In this document: piece by piece, positions 6,203 through 14,241 of the stretch
Position numbering within the stretch: the first letter of the stretch is position 1
Layout: every line of letters starts with the position of its first letter
NCBI GenBank assembly: GCA_963977675.1
Contig: CAXBPY010000041.1
Coordinates: 1-28,138, forward strand
Direction of reading: 5' to 3'
Source of the DNA: CAXBPY01 sp003455275
GTDB taxonomy: Bacteria > Bacteroidota > Bacteroidia > Chitinophagales > UBA10324
Length of the DNA stretch: 28,138 nucleotides
Position numbers and translations under genes: made by a program
Notes under the pieces: model-generated
Told to the model about the DNA's origin: nothing
The model's database searches: none
Seen by the model: the letters and a program-made list of their open reading frames with translations, nothing else

Positions 6203-8257
6203 ATGAAAAAAATATTTCTGTTTCTTGTTTTTGTTTTTTCTCTCTCAGAAATTTCTTCAGCCCAAATTGTCAAGGATGCCGTTAACTGGAGTTATTCAAC
6301 AAAGGAGTTAGGTGGAGGAGTTATTGAACTTACATTTTCTACTTTGATTAAAGATGGATTCCATGCGTATTCAAAAGAGGAAAACCCTGATTTCACACCG
6401 GCGCCTGGTGTATTGAGTTTTGAAAAAAATAAAAATTTCGAACTGGTTGGAACCTGGAAAGAGGCTGGAAACAAAGTTGAGGTTGACGAACCAAGTTTGA
6501 AAGAGCATTACATCGAGTTTACCAATAACTTAAAGCTCATTCAGAAAATAAAATTGCTTAAGAAAAGTGTCAATATAAAAGGAACCGTAGATTATCAGAT
6601 TTGCAATGAAGCCTATTGCATTCCAACCGAATACACAATTTATAATTTCAACATCGAACTTCATTCTGATGCAGTGAATGAAACTGTTTTGTTATCTGAT
6701 ACTGCAAAAAAAGATCCTTCAGCTCAAACGGATACAGTGAAAGTTGATACAACTTCAAAATCAACTTCTGAAATAAAACCAATTCAAATCACGAATGAAA
6801 ATGCAACCGATCCACTCTGGAAAATTTTTCTTTATGGATTCGGAAGTGGTTTGCTCGCACTTATTCAACCGTGCGTGTTTCCGATCATTCCACTCACGGT
6901 TAGCTTTTTTACAAAGCGAAGCAAAACGAAAGCACAAGGCAGAATCAATGCAATGGTTTATGCCGGAAGCATTCTCGTCATCTTCATCGTGTTCGGATTT
7001 TTGGTGTCGCTCTTGTTTGGTTCTGATGCATTGAATTCATGGAGCAGCAGTTGGCTATTCAATCTCGTATTTTTTGTGTTGCTGTTTTTGTTCGCGCTCT
7101 CGTTCCTCGGAGTTTTTGAAATAACGCTGCCGAATAGTTGGATAAATAAAACAGAAGCTGCCGCAGACAAAGGCGGTTACCTCGGAATTTTCTTCATGGC
7201 TTTTTCACTCGTGCTCATTTCATTTTCATGCACGGTTCCCATTATTGGAAATCTTCTTCCGCTTATTACAAAAGGTGATGCACTTCGCCCACTCGTTGGG
7301 TTGGGTTCATTTGGTTTGGCGCTCGCCATTCCATTTGGATTCTTTGCATGGTTCCCTGGTTTCTTACAATCACTTCCGCGTTCCGGTGGATGGATGAACA
7401 CCGTGAAAGTCACACTCGGATTTCTTGAACTTGCATTGTGTTTAATTTATCTTTCAAAAGTTGACCTTGCTTATCACTGGGGAATTTTATCTCGCGATAT
7501 TTTTTTGGTGTTGTGGGTTATCATTTTTGCGGTGCTTGGTTTGTATCTCATTGGCAAAATCAAACTCTCACACGATGGAGACCTGCCGCACATTTCAGTT
7601 GGGAGATTGCTTACAGCCATTCTTGCACTCTCCATTTCGCTTTATCTCTTTCCAGGAATTTTCGGTGCGCCTTTAAAACCAATCAGTGGTTACTTGCCAC
7701 CGCAGGCAACTCAGGATTTCGACTTATCAAAAATTTTGATTGAAGGATTTTCATCAGGAGCAAATTCATCCGACACCACTACCACGAGACATAACTACTC
7801 GGATATTTTTCATTCACCACATGGCATTCCTGCTTACTTTGATTATGATGAAGGAATTGCAGCAGCAAAAAAATTACATAAGCCGGTGATGCTCGATTTC
7901 ACTGGCTGGGCATGTGTAAACTGCCGCAAAATGGAAGCTTCCGTTTGGCGTGATGCAGAAGTGCTGAAGCGGTTGAAGAATGATTATGTGCTCATCAGCA
8001 TGTTCGTAGATGATAAAACCGAATTGCCTTCGGAGAAACGATATGTTTCAAAGTATAGCGGAAAGGAAATTGTTACACTCGGAAATTGGTATAGTGATAT
8101 CCAGGCATCGCAATATCAATCAAACACGCAGCCGCTGTATGTTCTGCTTGACAACAACAATCAGTTGCTTGCACAGCCGCGCAGTTATAATGCTGATGTA
8201 GATGCCTATGTAAAATGGCTCGATCAAGGTTTGACTGAATATCAGAAGAGAAAATAA
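6203..8257 (+). CDS. dsbD: Thiol:disulfide interchange protein DsbD, full three-domain form
   Basis: Moves reducing power from cytoplasmic thioredoxin across the inner membrane to periplasmic or outer-membrane thiol proteins. The frame opens at 6122, but the ATG at 6203 is preferred because it starts a signal peptide (MKKIFLFLVFVFSLSEISSAQ); this gives 684 residues. Domains in order: periplasmic alpha domain with the C134/C139 pair (CNEAYC); a linker rich in Asp, Thr and Lys; a membrane beta domain of about eight helices with redox cysteines C224 (QPCVFPIIPLT) and C343 (FSCTVPIIG); and a C-terminal thioredoxin-like gamma domain with C571-x2-C574 (GWACVNCRKME). All six redox cysteines expected for DsbD are present. 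It ends 14 bp before an intrinsic terminator. The likely clients nearby are the single DsbD-alpha protein and the Omp28-like CxxC lipoprotein. Confidence 0.93.
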   Translation: MKKIFLFLVFVFSLSEISSAQIVKDAVNWSYSTKELGGGVIELTFSTLIKDGFHAYSKEENPDFTPAPGVLSFEKNKNFELVGTWKEAGNKVEVDEPSLKEHYIEFTNNLKLIQKIKLLKKSVNIKGTVDYQICNEAYCIPTEYTIYNFNIELHSDAVNETVLLSDTAKKDPSAQTDTVKVDTTSKSTSEIKPIQITNENATDPLWKIFLYGFGSGLLALIQPCVFPIIPLTVSFFTKRSKTKAQGRINAMVYAGSILVIFIVFGFLVSLLFGSDALNSWSSSWLFNLVFFVLLFLFALSFLGVFEITLPNSWINKTEAAADKGGYLGIFFMAFSLVLISFSCTVPIIGNLLPLITKGDALRPLVGLGSFGLALAIPFGFFAWFPGFLQSLPRSGGWMNTVKVTLGFLELALCLIYLSKVDLAYHWGILSRDIFLVLWVIIFAVLGLYLIGKIKLSHDGDLPHISVGRLLTAILALSISLYLFPGIFGAPLKPISGYLPPQATQDFDLSKILIEGFSSGANSSDTTTTRHNYSDIFHSPHGIPAYFDYDEGIAAAKKLHKPVMLDFTGWACVNCRKMEASVWRDAEVLKRLKNDYVLISMFVDDKTELPSEKRYVSKYSGKEIVTLGNWYSDIQASQYQSNTQPLYVLLDNNNQLLAQPRSYNADVDAYVKWLDQGLTEYQKRK

Positions 8258-8270
8258 TTTCTTCATGATT

Positions 8271-8299
8271 CAAAAACTTTCCGTAGAGAAAAGTTTTTG
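8271..8299 (+). terminator. Intrinsic terminator after dsbD
   Basis: A 10-bp perfect stem (CAAAAACTTT at 8271-8280 with its complement at 8290-8299) encloses a 9-base loop, and the descending arm carries five T. It lies 14 bp past the dsbD stop. Confidence 0.65.
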
Positions 8300-8379
8300 T
8301 CTGCTGATAGCTGCAGTGATTTATTATCGAATATTGGATCTGATAAATTGCTTTTATGGAAGCAGGTCATTGGCCTTTC

Positions 8380-8409
8380 TTTGAAGTTTTACTCGGGTTA
8401 TTACATTTG
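8380..8409 (+). promoter_or_regulatory. metK promoter, -33 TTTG / -7 TACATTTG
   Basis: TTTG (8380-8383), an 18-base spacer and TACATTTG (8402-8409) match both elements of the Bacteroidota housekeeping promoter. Transcription should start a few bases downstream, near 8413-8418, giving a leader of about 45-50 bases before the metK ATG. Confidence 0.75.
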
Positions 8410-8413
8410 CGCG

Positions 8414-8431
8414 CCTCTGAATTCTCAGAGG
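8414..8431 (+). promoter_or_regulatory. Hairpin at the 5' end of the metK leader
   Basis: CCTCTGA and TCAGAGG form a 7-bp stem with an ATTC loop, placed where the predicted transcript begins. It has no T-tract, so it is not a terminator. A stem at the extreme 5' end can protect an mRNA from 5'-dependent decay. The leader is too short and simple for any SAM riboswitch class that I know. Confidence 0.5.
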
Positions 8432-8462
8432 AGAAAACACTAATTAAACCAACATAAATTTC

Positions 8463-9719
8463 ATGGCTTATTTGTTCACTTCCGAGTCAGTTTCTGAAGG
8501 TCATCCGGATAAAGTTGCTGACCAGATTTCTGATGCATTAATTGATAATTTTCTTGCCTTTGATGCACAGTCAAAAGTGGCATGCGAAACCCTCGTCACA
8601 ACCGGACAGGTGGTGCTTGCCGGAGAAGTAAAATCAAAAACATACCTCGATGTGCAGAAGATTGCCCGCGATGTGATTGTTCGCATTGGTTACACAAAGA
8701 GCGAATACATGTTCGAAGCAAACAGTTGCGGAATTCTTTCTGCTATTCACGAACAAAGTGCCGATATCAACCGAGGTGTTGAACGAAAAAATAAAATGGA
8801 CCAGGGCGCCGGCGACCAGGGAATGATGTTCGGTTATGCATGCAACGAAACTGATGATTACATGCCGCTTCCACTTGATCTTGCTCATAAATTATTAATT
8901 GAACTCGCAGCCATTCGTCGCGAGAACAAGGAAATAAAATACCTGCGCCCCGATTCAAAATCGCAGGTGACACTGGAATATGATGACAATAACAAACCTG
9001 TGCGCATTGATGCCATTGTGATCAGCACGCAGCATGATGATTTTGATAAGAATGACAATAAGATGCTCGCGAAAATCAAGAAAGACATCATAGATATTCT
9101 GATTCCGCGTGTGATGAAAAAATATCCGAAGTATAAACACCTTTTCAATAACAATATTCAGTATCACATTAATCCAACCGGAAAATTTGTGATCGGTGGT
9201 CCGCATGGTGACACCGGAGTTACCGGCAGAAAAATCATTGTCGATACTTACGGCGGCAAGGGCGCTCATGGCGGTGGTGCATTTTCCGGAAAAGATCCTT
9301 CAAAAGTTGACCGTTCCGCTGCTTATGCAACTCGCCACATTGCTAAAAACATGGTGGCTGCCGGTTTGTGCGATGAAGTGCTCGTTCAGGTTTCGTATGC
9401 AATCGGTGTTGCAAAACCTATGGGAATTTTCGTGGACACAAATGGAACTGCGAAAGTGAACATGACTGACGGCGAGATTGCAAAAAAGATTGAAAGCATT
9501 TTTGATATGCGTCCCTATGCTATTGAACAGCGCCTGAAACTTCGCAATCCAATCTATTCTGAAACGGCATCCTACGGTCATATGGGAAGAAAGAATGAAA
9601 CAGTGACTAAAACTTTTTCTACTCCCGATGGAAAAACTAAGAATGTGAAAGTTGAACTCTTTACCTGGGAGAAACTGGATTATGTTTCGAAGGTGAAGAA
9701 AGCGTTTGGTCTGAAATAG
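8463..9719 (+). CDS. metK: S-adenosylmethionine synthase MetK
   Basis: Makes S-adenosylmethionine from methionine and ATP, the cell's main methyl donor. The 418 residues match the Bacteroidota form of the family. Signatures seen: SEGHPDKVADQISDA with catalytic H14 and the Mg-binding D16; the hexapeptide GAGDQG (115-120) inside MDQGAGDQGMMFGYA; the methionine/ATP-site segment HINPTGKFVIGGPHGDTGVTGRK; and the phosphate loop GGGAFSGKDPSKVDRSAAY (270-288). The ATG start gives the usual MAYLFTSESVSEGHP N-terminus. It has its own promoter and is separated from dsbD by a terminator, so it is probably monocistronic. The adjacent downstream gene is convergent. Confidence 0.98.
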   Translation: MAYLFTSESVSEGHPDKVADQISDALIDNFLAFDAQSKVACETLVTTGQVVLAGEVKSKTYLDVQKIARDVIVRIGYTKSEYMFEANSCGILSAIHEQSADINRGVERKNKMDQGAGDQGMMFGYACNETDDYMPLPLDLAHKLLIELAAIRRENKEIKYLRPDSKSQVTLEYDDNNKPVRIDAIVISTQHDDFDKNDNKMLAKIKKDIIDILIPRVMKKYPKYKHLFNNNIQYHINPTGKFVIGGPHGDTGVTGRKIIVDTYGGKGAHGGGAFSGKDPSKVDRSAAYATRHIAKNMVAAGLCDEVLVQVSYAIGVAKPMGIFVDTNGTAKVNMTDGEIAKKIESIFDMRPYAIEQRLKLRNPIYSETASYGHMGRKNETVTKTFSTPDGKTKNVKVELFTWEKLDYVSKVKKAFGLK

Positions 9720-9725
9720 TTTGAA

Positions 9726-9756
9726 AAGTTTCGTTTCGTTCATTGCAATGAAACTT
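9726..9756. terminator. Possible weak terminator or hairpin after metK
   Basis: AAGTTTC (9726-9732) can pair with GAAACTT (9750-9756), and TTCATTGCAATGAA (9739-9752) is a perfect palindrome, giving two alternative hairpins six bases past the metK stop. There is no run of T, so termination is uncertain. The remainder of the spacer to 9934 contains a small GCGG/CCGC hairpin near 9853 and nothing else I can identify. Confidence 0.3.
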
Positions 9757-9934
9757 ATTTCTGAAATTCTTATTGCTGTTGTTGCGCTATTAATACCAAT
9801 AACTTCGACGAGCGTTCTAAATTATCAGACTAAATAAATATTAATTCGCTAGGCGGTTAATGCCGCGATAGGCATAATAAATTCAGATCATTACTTTTCA
9901 GAATGAAATACCAATTCCCGGGATAAAAAATGTC

Positions 9935-10141
9935 TCACTTCACTTCTTCAAATTCAACATACTCCCCATGGTTCTCATCGGCTTTATTTCTCGTTTCTTC
10001 TTTATGAAGAATCGTGATCCTTTCTTGTTTTTTTTCAGACCTTATGAGTCGAATAGTGAATAGGTGCGGAAATAAAAATCTAATAGCGAGAATAAAAAGT
10101 ATGATGTCAATAAGAGACGAATCGAAAATGCGCGCAAGCAT
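9935..10141 (-). CDS. Small DUF4834-like membrane protein
   Basis: A 68-residue protein with one N-terminal membrane helix (about residues 10-30: LIDIILFILAIRFLFPHLFTI), a basic polar middle, and an acidic tail ending GEYVEFEEVK. A short N-terminal helix plus a C-terminal GEYVxFEE motif is the hallmark I associate with the DUF4834 family, found in Bacteroidota near cell-division and aminoacyl-tRNA synthetase genes. It is downstream of zapA on the same strand with a 69-bp gap, so it may be the last gene of that operon. Function is unknown. The small size leaves some doubt, but the tail motif argues that it is real. Confidence 0.65.
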   Translation of the reverse strand: MLARIFDSSLIDIILFILAIRFLFPHLFTIRLIRSEKKQERITILHKEETRNKADENHGEYVEFEEVK

Positions 10142-10210
10142 GATGCAATAGTAAAGGCCTATCAGTAATTAGCAATAAACTTTTAATTATACTCAGAGGA
10201 TAGATAAATA

Positions 10211-10504
10211 TCACCCTTTCATCACTTTCATCAACTCCTGATTTGCTTCTTCCACTTTGGAAAGAAGTTCGTTCATATCACTTTCTTCGGGAGAAGTTTT
10301 TTTCAATTGCTCAGTAACAGTGAACAATGCGCTCATGGCAAGATGATCTTGCGCATCGCTGCTTTTAAACTGAAGTTTAAACTCGTGAAATTTTTCATTG
10401 AGCAATTCAGCGGCTTTCATCACAAGCTCAGTATCTTCCTGACTAATTTTCAAAGAGTAACTGCGCTCTCCTATTTTAAGTGTGGTGCGAACTTTACTTT
10501 CCAT
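10211..10504 (-). CDS. zapA: Cell division protein ZapA
   Basis: A cytoplasmic FtsZ-associated protein that cross-links protofilaments and stabilises the Z-ring. The 97 residues show the ZapA layout: an N-terminal globular part (RTTLKIGERSYSLKISQEDTELVMKAAE) followed by a long helix able to form the dimer or tetramer coiled coil (LNEKFHEFKLQ and EQLKKTSPEESDMNELLSKVEEANQELMKVM). It begins one base after the stop of the coiled-coil gene, and that gene overlaps pheT, so the three genes form one tight operon. This arrangement is common in Bacteroidota. Confidence 0.85.
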   Translation of the reverse strand: MESKVRTTLKIGERSYSLKISQEDTELVMKAAELLNEKFHEFKLQFKSSDAQDHLAMSALFTVTEQLKKTSPEESDMNELLSKVEEANQELMKVMKG

Positions 10505-10505
10505 G

Positions 10506-10805
10506 TTACATCGCTTTTATAAGGTGAATGCATTTGTCCACTTCCTTTATATACTGATTCAGTTTCTTCTTCAACTCAGCATTATCGCCGCTCTTCGAAA
10601 AAGAAACTGCTTCGCCCAGGTTTTTCACTTTCAAAAGCTCTTCTAGTTTCTCCAACTCGGTGTCCTTCATGCGAAGTTTTTCTTTGAGTGAATCGACTTC
10701 GGTTTTCAAACGGGTGTTGTGTTCGCTGAGCGAAAAATATTTTTCACTCACACGCGCGGCGCGCGCCCGAAGTTCTTCTGCCTGTTTTAAAAGTTGCTGA
10801 TTCAT
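10506..10805 (-). CDS. Coiled-coil protein, ZapB-like partner of ZapA
   Basis: A 99-residue cytoplasmic protein, almost entirely heptad-patterned helix (LKQAEELRARAARVSEKYFSL, LKTEVDSLKEKL, LEKLEELLKVKNL). No catalytic motif or membrane segment is present. The ATG overlaps the pheT stop in an ATGA tetranucleotide, so translation is probably coupled; zapA follows after a single base. By size, coiled-coil content and position it is the likely functional counterpart of ZapB, which links ZapA to the nucleoid in Enterobacteria, but low-complexity coiled coils make homology hard to prove. The ZapB-like role is inferred from context. Confidence 0.75.
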   Translation of the reverse strand: MNQQLLKQAEELRARAARVSEKYFSLSEHNTRLKTEVDSLKEKLRMKDTELEKLEELLKVKNLGEAVSFSKSGDNAELKKKLNQYIKEVDKCIHLIKAM

Positions 10806-13243
10806 TTTCTTATGGTTGCTTGGGTTTGTTCTTCTAAATTTTTTATCACGCGCTTCATCAGTTGCTCGGTGTCATTGTCGGTCATTGTTTTTTGTTCATC
10901 GCGCAAAGTCAAGCTGATTGCATACGATTTTTTTCCTGCTCCAATTTTTTCGTCTCTGAACACATCAAACAATTTCACACTCTCCAAATTTTTTCCGGCG
11001 GCGCGGCGGCAGCTTGCTTCTATTTCACTGAAAGAAATTTTTTCATCAAGCACCAGCGCAAGGTCGCGCACAACGGATTGAAACTTCGGCAATTCACGGA
11101 ACTGAATTTTTTTCCTCTCGGAAAGTAGAAGCAATGCATCCAAATCCAAATCGGCGTAATGCACATCCTTCCGTAAATCGTAGTGTTTCTTCAATTTGTC
11201 GTTCACCAATCCAATGGAACCAATCACATTTTTATTCACAAGAATTTGCTGTGAGCTGCTGAGTGCTACATTCGAAGAATCACCTTGATAAGAAATATTT
11301 TGTGCTCCGAATTTTTGCAACACCGCTTCCACAAACGATTTCAACTCAAACAAATCACTCACTGTTGGTTTCGCTTTCCAGTGTTCCGGTTTTGAATTTC
11401 CGGTGGTGAGTAGAATGAGCCGGAAGTTTTCTTCCTGCTTGCCGTTGTTCCTGAAATAAATTTTTCCCGTTTCAAAAAAGCGAAGGTCTTCTTCTTTTCT
11501 GTTTTGATTGTAACGAACTACATCGAGCGCTGAGTAGAGAAGAGAATTCCGCAATCCATCTAATCCGGCGTTCACATAGTTTTCAAATCGAATCAGTTTG
11601 TTTTCTTCCTCCGGAAAAATGGCTGAAATATTTTTTGTGTTGGTGATGCTATTGTTCATCATCTCTGAAAAACCAAGAGAAGCAATGAACGATGAAACAC
11701 TTTCCAATTGCTCGCGGTCCTTCTCATCCTTGCCGCGTGAAGTAACAGAAGTATGAATGTATCCCGGAAACGGAATCAACTCGAACCCGATGATGCGCAA
11801 AATTTCTTCCGCCACATCTTCGAATATCCCGACATCAATTTTATGAGAAGGAATTTTCCACGAAGAAATTCCAAATGATTTTGAAAGCTGCGTGAAGCCA
11901 AGTGAAGCAAGCGCTTTGTCAACTTGCTCTTCATTCACAATGAAACCCGCCAACTCCGAAAGTTTTGAGTAGCGCAAGTCAATTGTTTTTTCTGCAACAG
12001 GAGTTGGATGAACATCCACCATTCGATATTCAATTTTTGCATCCGCAATTTCCTGCATCAATAATGCAGCGCGCTTCAATGCAAATTCAGTGAGTGCCGT
12101 ATCAATTCCTTTTTCAAAATGAATAGCTGCATCGGTGCGCAGATTGTGGCGCACTGCAGTGCGGCGAATTGTTCCTGAATGAAAGTTCGCGCTTTCAAGG
12201 AAAATATTTTTTGTGGTGTCAGTCACACCGCTCTTCTTTCCGCCATACACACCGGCAATGCACATTCCTTCCTTCGAATCACAAATCATTAAATCACCGG
12301 AAGAAAGTTTCACTTCTTTTTCATCGAGCGTGATGAATGGAGTTCCCTCAGGAAGTTTTTTCACCAGCACTTTTCCCTCTGAAATTTTATCAGCATCAAA
12401 CGCATGAAGCGGCTGCCCACACTCGTGCAATACGCAGTTGGTGATGTCAACAATGTTATTGATTGATTTGAGTCCGATGCTTTCAATGCGCTGCTTCAAC
12501 CATACCGGAGATTCTTTCACTTTCACTTCGGTGAGCAGAATTCCGGTGTAGCGCGGACAAGCTTTTTCATCTTCTACCGAAACAGAAACAGGTGACGGCT
12601 TCAAATATTTTTCATCAGGAAAATTGAGTGCAGGAATTTTCAGCGGCTCTGTGTAATGCCGGTGCACACACAACCACGCGCGCAAATCGCGCGCAACACC
12701 AAGATGAGAAAATGCATCGGAGCGATTGGGTGTGAGTCCGATTTCAATCAGGCAATCATCTTGCAAGTCGAAAAGATCTTTCACATCGGTTCCAACAATC
12801 GCCTCGTTGTTCAGCACGAGAACTCCATCGTGACTTCCGCTCAGCCCTACTTCATCTTCGGCGCAAATCATTCCTTCGCTTACCTCACCACGGATTTTTG
12901 ATTTCTTGATTTTGAACGGCTCTTCTTCAAGGGGAAAAACTGTGACTCCATCCAGGGCAACAATTACTTTTTGTCCGGCTTCCACATTGGGCGCGCCGCA
13001 AACAATTTGCAAATCAGTTCCTGTTCCTGCATCCACTTTTGTGATGCGGAGTTTGTCGGCGTTCGGGTGCTTCACCACTTCTTTCACCAAGCCAACTTTC
13101 AATCCAGCGAGTCCGCCGCGCACACTTTCTTTCACCTGCACCTCTTCTACTTCGAGTCCAATGCGGGTGAGAATGTCCGCCGCTTCATGCACATCAATGG
13201 TGAGTGATAAATATTCTTTAAGCCAGTTCCAGGAAATTTTCAT
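10802..13243 (-). CDS. pheT: Phenylalanine--tRNA ligase beta subunit PheT
   Basis: The beta subunit of the alpha2-beta2 enzyme that charges tRNA-Phe; it binds the tRNA and edits mischarged Tyr-tRNA. The 813 residues are the usual length. Domains in order: the B1 N-terminal segment (MKISWNWLKEYLSL); an EMAP-like tRNA-binding domain with VGLVKEVVKHPNADKLRITKVDAG (about 50-75); the B3/B4 editing domain (about 210-380, including HAFDADKI and the FITLDEKEVKLSSGDLMI region); the B5 domain (about 410-480); the catalytic-like core; and a C-terminal FDX-ACB anticodon-binding domain (about 719-813, starting FRELPKFQSVVRDLALVLDE). pheS is not adjacent. It is first in the run with the coiled-coil protein and zapA and overlaps the former by four bases. 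Only 37 bp separate it from the preceding gene, with no good promoter match. Confidence 0.97.
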   Translation of the reverse strand: MKISWNWLKEYLSLTIDVHEAADILTRIGLEVEEVQVKESVRGGLAGLKVGLVKEVVKHPNADKLRITKVDAGTGTDLQIVCGAPNVEAGQKVIVALDGVTVFPLEEEPFKIKKSKIRGEVSEGMICAEDEVGLSGSHDGVLVLNNEAIVGTDVKDLFDLQDDCLIEIGLTPNRSDAFSHLGVARDLRAWLCVHRHYTEPLKIPALNFPDEKYLKPSPVSVSVEDEKACPRYTGILLTEVKVKESPVWLKQRIESIGLKSINNIVDITNCVLHECGQPLHAFDADKISEGKVLVKKLPEGTPFITLDEKEVKLSSGDLMICDSKEGMCIAGVYGGKKSGVTDTTKNIFLESANFHSGTIRRTAVRHNLRTDAAIHFEKGIDTALTEFALKRAALLMQEIADAKIEYRMVDVHPTPVAEKTIDLRYSKLSELAGFIVNEEQVDKALASLGFTQLSKSFGISSWKIPSHKIDVGIFEDVAEEILRIIGFELIPFPGYIHTSVTSRGKDEKDREQLESVSSFIASLGFSEMMNNSITNTKNISAIFPEEENKLIRFENYVNAGLDGLRNSLLYSALDVVRYNQNRKEEDLRFFETGKIYFRNNGKQEENFRLILLTTGNSKPEHWKAKPTVSDLFELKSFVEAVLQKFGAQNISYQGDSSNVALSSSQQILVNKNVIGSIGLVNDKLKKHYDLRKDVHYADLDLDALLLLSERKKIQFRELPKFQSVVRDLALVLDEKISFSEIEASCRRAAGKNLESVKLFDVFRDEKIGAGKKSYAISLTLRDEQKTMTDNDTEQLMKRVIKNLEEQTQATIRK

Positions 13244-13280
13244 TCGGTGATTTTACAGATATAGTCAGCGGATAATTATA

Positions 13281-14231
13281 TTATTTCAAATTCTCATCCA
13301 CCACTTGCAGCACATTTAAGGTATCAGCATTAGTGATGAAGGAAACTATTTTAACACTGTCGGCATTCCAACTGGCCGGCACATTGTAATCAGGAAATAG
13401 AAACTTGGTTGCATGACCGGGAGTATGATTTCCGGAAACGGCGCGACCCAGTGACGGAGTCATCATATCGCGCAATACATGATTGTGAACATAAAATGTA
13501 TCTATGCCTGTTGACCCACCATTAGGTCCGCCAAGTTGTGGTTCCACCAATCCGCTCTCAGTCAGCATCACGCTCATATTGAGGTTTGAGGTAATTGTTT
13601 CAGCATATTGAAGTATTACTCCGAGTTTCAACACCCTTGTTGCATCATTGTAAGAGCGTTCAATTTTCATCTGAACTTTTGGTGGTGTGATTAATAAATC
13701 CTGATTCACATAGCCCGCCCATTTTTGTCTAGCTACAGGAATGGTAGTTTCTCCTGAAAAATATTTTCTGTCCACTGCACCAATTGGTTTGGAAGAAATT
13801 CCACCGAGTGCAGCAATAATGTCCTTTGCTTCCACAGTTCTGAAATCATGTGTGCCGAACGGATAAGGAATTGTGAGCAGACCAAGCGTATCGTGCTCAG
13901 CCACTACCACTACATTACCGGCTGGGTGTGAAGAGAGAATTCCGGCAGCAATGGAGTGCGCGTCAGGACAATTCACACAACCTACGCCGGTGAAATCTTC
14001 TAACAAAACATTCCGAACCTGTGATGAAAGAGAAGCATCATACGGAACAGAGACTGTATCGCTTGCTGAAGTGGTGCCTTTAAAATCAATTGGCGGACAA
14101 ACTTCTTTGCAAGAAGAATAAAAAATTCCCGCTACAGAAATTGCTGCAATCGCGATAAGTGATTTTATGTTTTTGGATCCCGCTTCACGGGATTTCACTG
14201 ATGCTGTTTTTGAATTATTGAAGTTCAACAT
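13281..14231 (-). CDS. Omp28-like thioredoxin-fold lipoprotein with CxxC
   Basis: A 316-residue exported protein. The frame opens at 14264, but that would overlap the upstream gene; the ATG at 14231 lies 10 bp after that gene's stop and is preferred. The N-terminus is a long basic region, then a hydrophobic core, then FYSSCKE. C41 is a plausible lipidated cysteine, although Tyr at -3 is not the usual Leu. The key feature is VLLEDFTGVGCVNCPDAHS, with C85-x2-C88 at the start of a thioredoxin-like helix, as in Omp28-related proteins. The later part is beta-rich and probably a C-terminal sandwich. The redox motif suggests a thiol oxidoreductase or a disulfide-stabilised fold at the outer membrane, paired with the barrel encoded just upstream. 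Family assignment is good; a redox role is inferred. Confidence 0.75.
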   Translation of the reverse strand: MLNFNNSKTASVKSREAGSKNIKSLIAIAAISVAGIFYSSCKEVCPPIDFKGTTSASDTVSVPYDASLSSQVRNVLLEDFTGVGCVNCPDAHSIAAGILSSHPAGNVVVVAEHDTLGLLTIPYPFGTHDFRTVEAKDIIAALGGISSKPIGAVDRKYFSGETTIPVARQKWAGYVNQDLLITPPKVQMKIERSYNDATRVLKLGVILQYAETITSNLNMSVMLTESGLVEPQLGGPNGGSTGIDTFYVHNHVLRDMMTPSLGRAVSGNHTPGHATKFLFPDYNVPASWNADSVKIVSFITNADTLNVLQVVDENLK

Positions 14232-14241
14232 GAATTTTTTT

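Noticed and set aside
8300..8462. SAM riboswitch in front of metK
   Set aside because: metK is a classic target, but the predicted leader is only about 45-50 bases and contains one simple hairpin; I cannot trace the junctions or conserved cores of SAM-I, SAM-II or SAM/SAH classes.
9300..9743. 147-codon open frame on the minus strand opposite metK
   Set aside because: It lies entirely antisense to the well conserved C-terminal half of metK and its translation has no recognisable domain or plausible composition; it is a shadow frame.
9720..10210. 6S RNA or another structured RNA near zapA
   Set aside because: 6S RNA genes are found near zapA in some bacteria, but the spacers here (69 bp and 215 bp) show no long, interrupted rod with a central bubble.
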